Made by a program: the position numbers and the translations under genes. From NCBI GenBank assembly GCA_016210825.1, contig JACQTM010000249.1, forward strand, positions 1-6,591: DNA of 6,591 bases, in the 5' to 3' direction. Position 1 is the stretch's first letter, and every line of letters begins with the position of its first letter. Source of the stretch: Hyphomicrobiales bacterium. GTDB lineage: Bacteria > Pseudomonadota > Alphaproteobacteria > Rhizobiales > Xanthobacteraceae. The notes beneath the pieces are model-generated. The model did not search any database. It saw only the letters and a program-made list of their open reading frames with translations, and was not told where the DNA came from. Shown here piece after piece: positions 5,106-6,591 of this stretch.

Positions 5106-6591
5106 CTATTGCGCCACCACGCCTTCGGGCGCGGTCTCGAGGTTGAATGCGGCCGCGAACAATGCGCGCGTGTAATCCGACTTCGGCCTTTTAAACAAAT
5201 CCACCGCCGGGCCTTCTTCGACCACCTTTCCGGCGCGCATCACGAGCAATCGGCTCGCTAGCGCGGCGACCACCCTAAGATCGTGCGAGATGAAGAGATA
5301 GGTGAGATTGCGCCGCTTCTGCAGTTCGCGAAGCAGATCGACCATCTGCGACTGGATCAACATGTCGAGCGCACTGGTCGGTTCGTCGAGCACGACGAAT
5401 GTGGGCTCAAGTACGATAGCGCGGGCGAGCGCAATGCGTTGACGCTGACCGCCGGAAAACTCGTGTGGATAGCGAAAACGTGTATCGGGATCGAGCCCAA
5501 CGTCGGTGAGCGCGCGAATAACGCGCTCTTCGCGTTCGGCTTCGTTCAGTTTGGGATGATGCACCCAAAGGCCTTCCTCAATGATGTCAGACACCGACAT
5601 GCGCGGCGAAAGCGCGCCATAGGAGTCTTGGAACACGATCTGCATATCACGGCGATAGGGTCGCATCGCCCTGAACCTCAAGCCCTGAATGGAATGGCTC
5701 ATGAACACTACCGGGCCGTCGGACGAGATGAGACGCAGGATCGCAAGACCAAGCGTCGTCTTGCCCGAACCGGATTCGCCGACGACGCCGAGCGTCTCGC
5801 CTTTGCGCAGGTTTATGCTGACGCCGTCCACTGCCTTGATGTGGCCCACGGTCTTGCGCAGAACGCCGCGGCGAATCGGGAACCAGACTTTCAAGCCATT
5901 GGTTTCGATTACGGTTGGCGCATCCGGCTTGATTGGCGCCGGGTCGGGCTTCGGCTCAGCGGCAAGCAATGCGCGCGTATAGGGATGTGCCGGCGCCGAG
6001 AAGACGCGCGCGACGTCCCCTTGCTCGACGATTTTACCTTCCTTCATCACGCAGATGCGGTCGGCGAGTTTGCGCACAATGCCGAGATCGTGGGTGATGA
6101 ACAGCACGGCCATCCCGAGCCGCCGCTGTATGTCTTTGAGAAGTTTGAGGATTTGAGCTTGGACGGTGACGTCCAGCGCCGTCGTCGGTTCATCGGCGAT
6201 TAGCAGATCGGGCTCATTCGCAAGCGCCATCGCGATCATCACGCGCTGGCGCTGACCGCCGGACAGCTGGTGCGGATAGCTCGCAAGGCGCCCCACCGCG
6301 TCCGGAATTCCGACCTGCATTAGCAATTCGACGATGCGCGCGCGCGCGGCCTCGCCGCCGATGCCGCGATGGAGCAACAGAATCTCTCCAATCTGTTTCT
6401 CGATCGTATGCAGTGGATTGAGCGACGTCATCGGCTCCTGGAAAATAACGGTGATGTCATTGCCACGCACGCGACGGATATCGCGCTCCGACATCGTCAT
6501 TAATTCCTCGCCCTTGAACCGGATCGAACCGGAGGGATGGCTTGCCGCCGGATAGGGCAGTAGCTTCATCACCGAAAGCGCCGTTACCGAC
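5106..6591 (-). CDS. yejF: YejF-type peptide ABC transporter ATPase, two nucleotide-binding domains (5' partial)
   Basis: This is the ATPase that powers YejABEF-type import of peptides (microcin C in E. coli; muropeptides in some Rhizobiales relatives). Two ABC domains are fused. Counting from the GTG at 6572, domain 1 has Q-loop Gln45, signature LSGGQ (103-107), Walker B LLIADE (123-128) and H-loop His161. Domain 2 has Walker A GESGSGKT (265-272), Q-loop Gln315, signature FSGGQ (372-376), Walker B FVVLDE (392-397) and His430. Oligopeptide-type tails (HPYTRALLAA, about 196-205; DYTRALFAAA, about 466-475) follow each domain. That GTG is not the true start: the frame stays open to the window edge, reading SVTALS, which normally follows the Walker A GKS of domain 1. 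The missing N terminus, roughly 45 residues, lies beyond 6591. yejB/yejE are expected upstream of this gene, beyond the window. The second Q-loop reads FQDSYG, with Ser where Pro is usual. The gene is followed by ghrA at 22 bases. Confidence 0.93.
   Translation of the reverse strand, partial: SVTALSVMKLLPYPAASHPSGSIRFKGEELMTMSERDIRRVRGNDITVIFQEPMTSLNPLHTIEKQIGEILLLHRGIGGEAARARIVELLMQVGIPDAVGRLASYPHQLSGGQRQRVMIAMALANEPDLLIADEPTTALDVTVQAQILKLLKDIQRRLGMAVLFITHDLGIVRKLADRICVMKEGKIVEQGDVARVFSAPAHPYTRALLAAEPKPDPAPIKPDAPTVIETNGLKVWFPIRRGVLRKTVGHIKAVDGVSINLRKGETLGVVGESGSGKTTLGLAILRLISSDGPVVFMSHSIQGLRFRAMRPYRRDMQIVFQDSYGALSPRMSVSDIIEEGLWVHHPKLNEAEREERVIRALTDVGLDPDTRFRYPHEFSGGQRQRIALARAIVLEPTFVVLDEPTSALDMLIQSQMVDLLRELQKRRNLTYLFISHDLRVVAALASRLLVMRAGKVVEEGPAVDLFKRPKSDYTRALFAAAFNLETAPEGVVAQ

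Noticed and set aside
5283..6203. 306-codon open frame on the plus strand inside yejF
   Set aside because: It is the antisense shadow of the GC-rich ABC ATPase gene. The opposite strand has every ABC motif in frame, and the plus-strand product has no recognisable domain and is rich in His/Arg as expected of antisense translation.
6570..6572. GTG as the true start of yejF
   Set aside because: The frame remains open to 6591 and reads SVTALS, the segment that follows Walker A GKS. Starting at this GTG would leave domain 1 without an ATP-binding loop, so the gene is cut by the window edge.

Overview
The window is GC-rich, tightly packed, and looks chromosomal. It suggests an alphaproteobacterium, most likely in the Hyphomicrobiales (Bradyrhizobium/Rhodopseudomonas-like relatives). 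The pointers are an M17 aminopeptidase followed directly by an SH3b-NlpC/P60 peptidase without a signal peptide, Tad/Flp pilus genes next to them, and a YejF-type ABC ATPase. Genus cannot be fixed from this sequence. No rRNA, tRNA, insertion sequence, CRISPR array, prophage or origin is visible.

Layout, left to right. Positions 1-63 (+) hold the last 20 codons of a gene that reads like tadC. Facing it, 124-954 (-) is a TPR lipoprotein of the TadD type. A 141-base divergent region (955-1095) carries two abutting small inverted repeats, one of which overlaps the ribosome binding site of the next gene. Then 1096-2481 (+) encodes an M17 leucyl-type aminopeptidase, followed 4 bases later by 2486-3340 (+), a cytoplasmic NlpC/P60 (C40) peptidase with two SH3b-like regions; the two look translationally coupled. 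A periplasmic DsbA/Com1-type thiol oxidoreductase lies opposite (3347-4027, -), with only 6 bases between the two stop codons. On the minus strand again, 4133-5083 is a glyoxylate/hydroxypyruvate reductase of the GhrA type. It sits 22 bases downstream of 5106-6591, a double-domain ABC ATPase (YejF) whose first Walker A motif is cut off by the window edge.

How they fit together: TadC and TadD belong to the Tad/Flp pilus assembly machine. The aminopeptidase and NlpC/P60 pair suits intracellular breakdown of imported peptides, plausibly murein peptides. YejF energises a peptide importer (YejABEF) that in some Rhizobiales relatives takes up muropeptides. A local peptidoglycan-recycling link is therefore a reasonable inference, but the sequence does not prove it. 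GhrA reduces glyoxylate/hydroxypyruvate and appears to be co-transcribed with yejF.

I found no clearly undescribed system. The items most worth a second look are the possible muropeptide-recycling neighbourhood, the SD-masking palindrome before the aminopeptidase, the hairpin holding two opposing stop codons, and the extra C-terminal cysteines of the DsbA-like protein.
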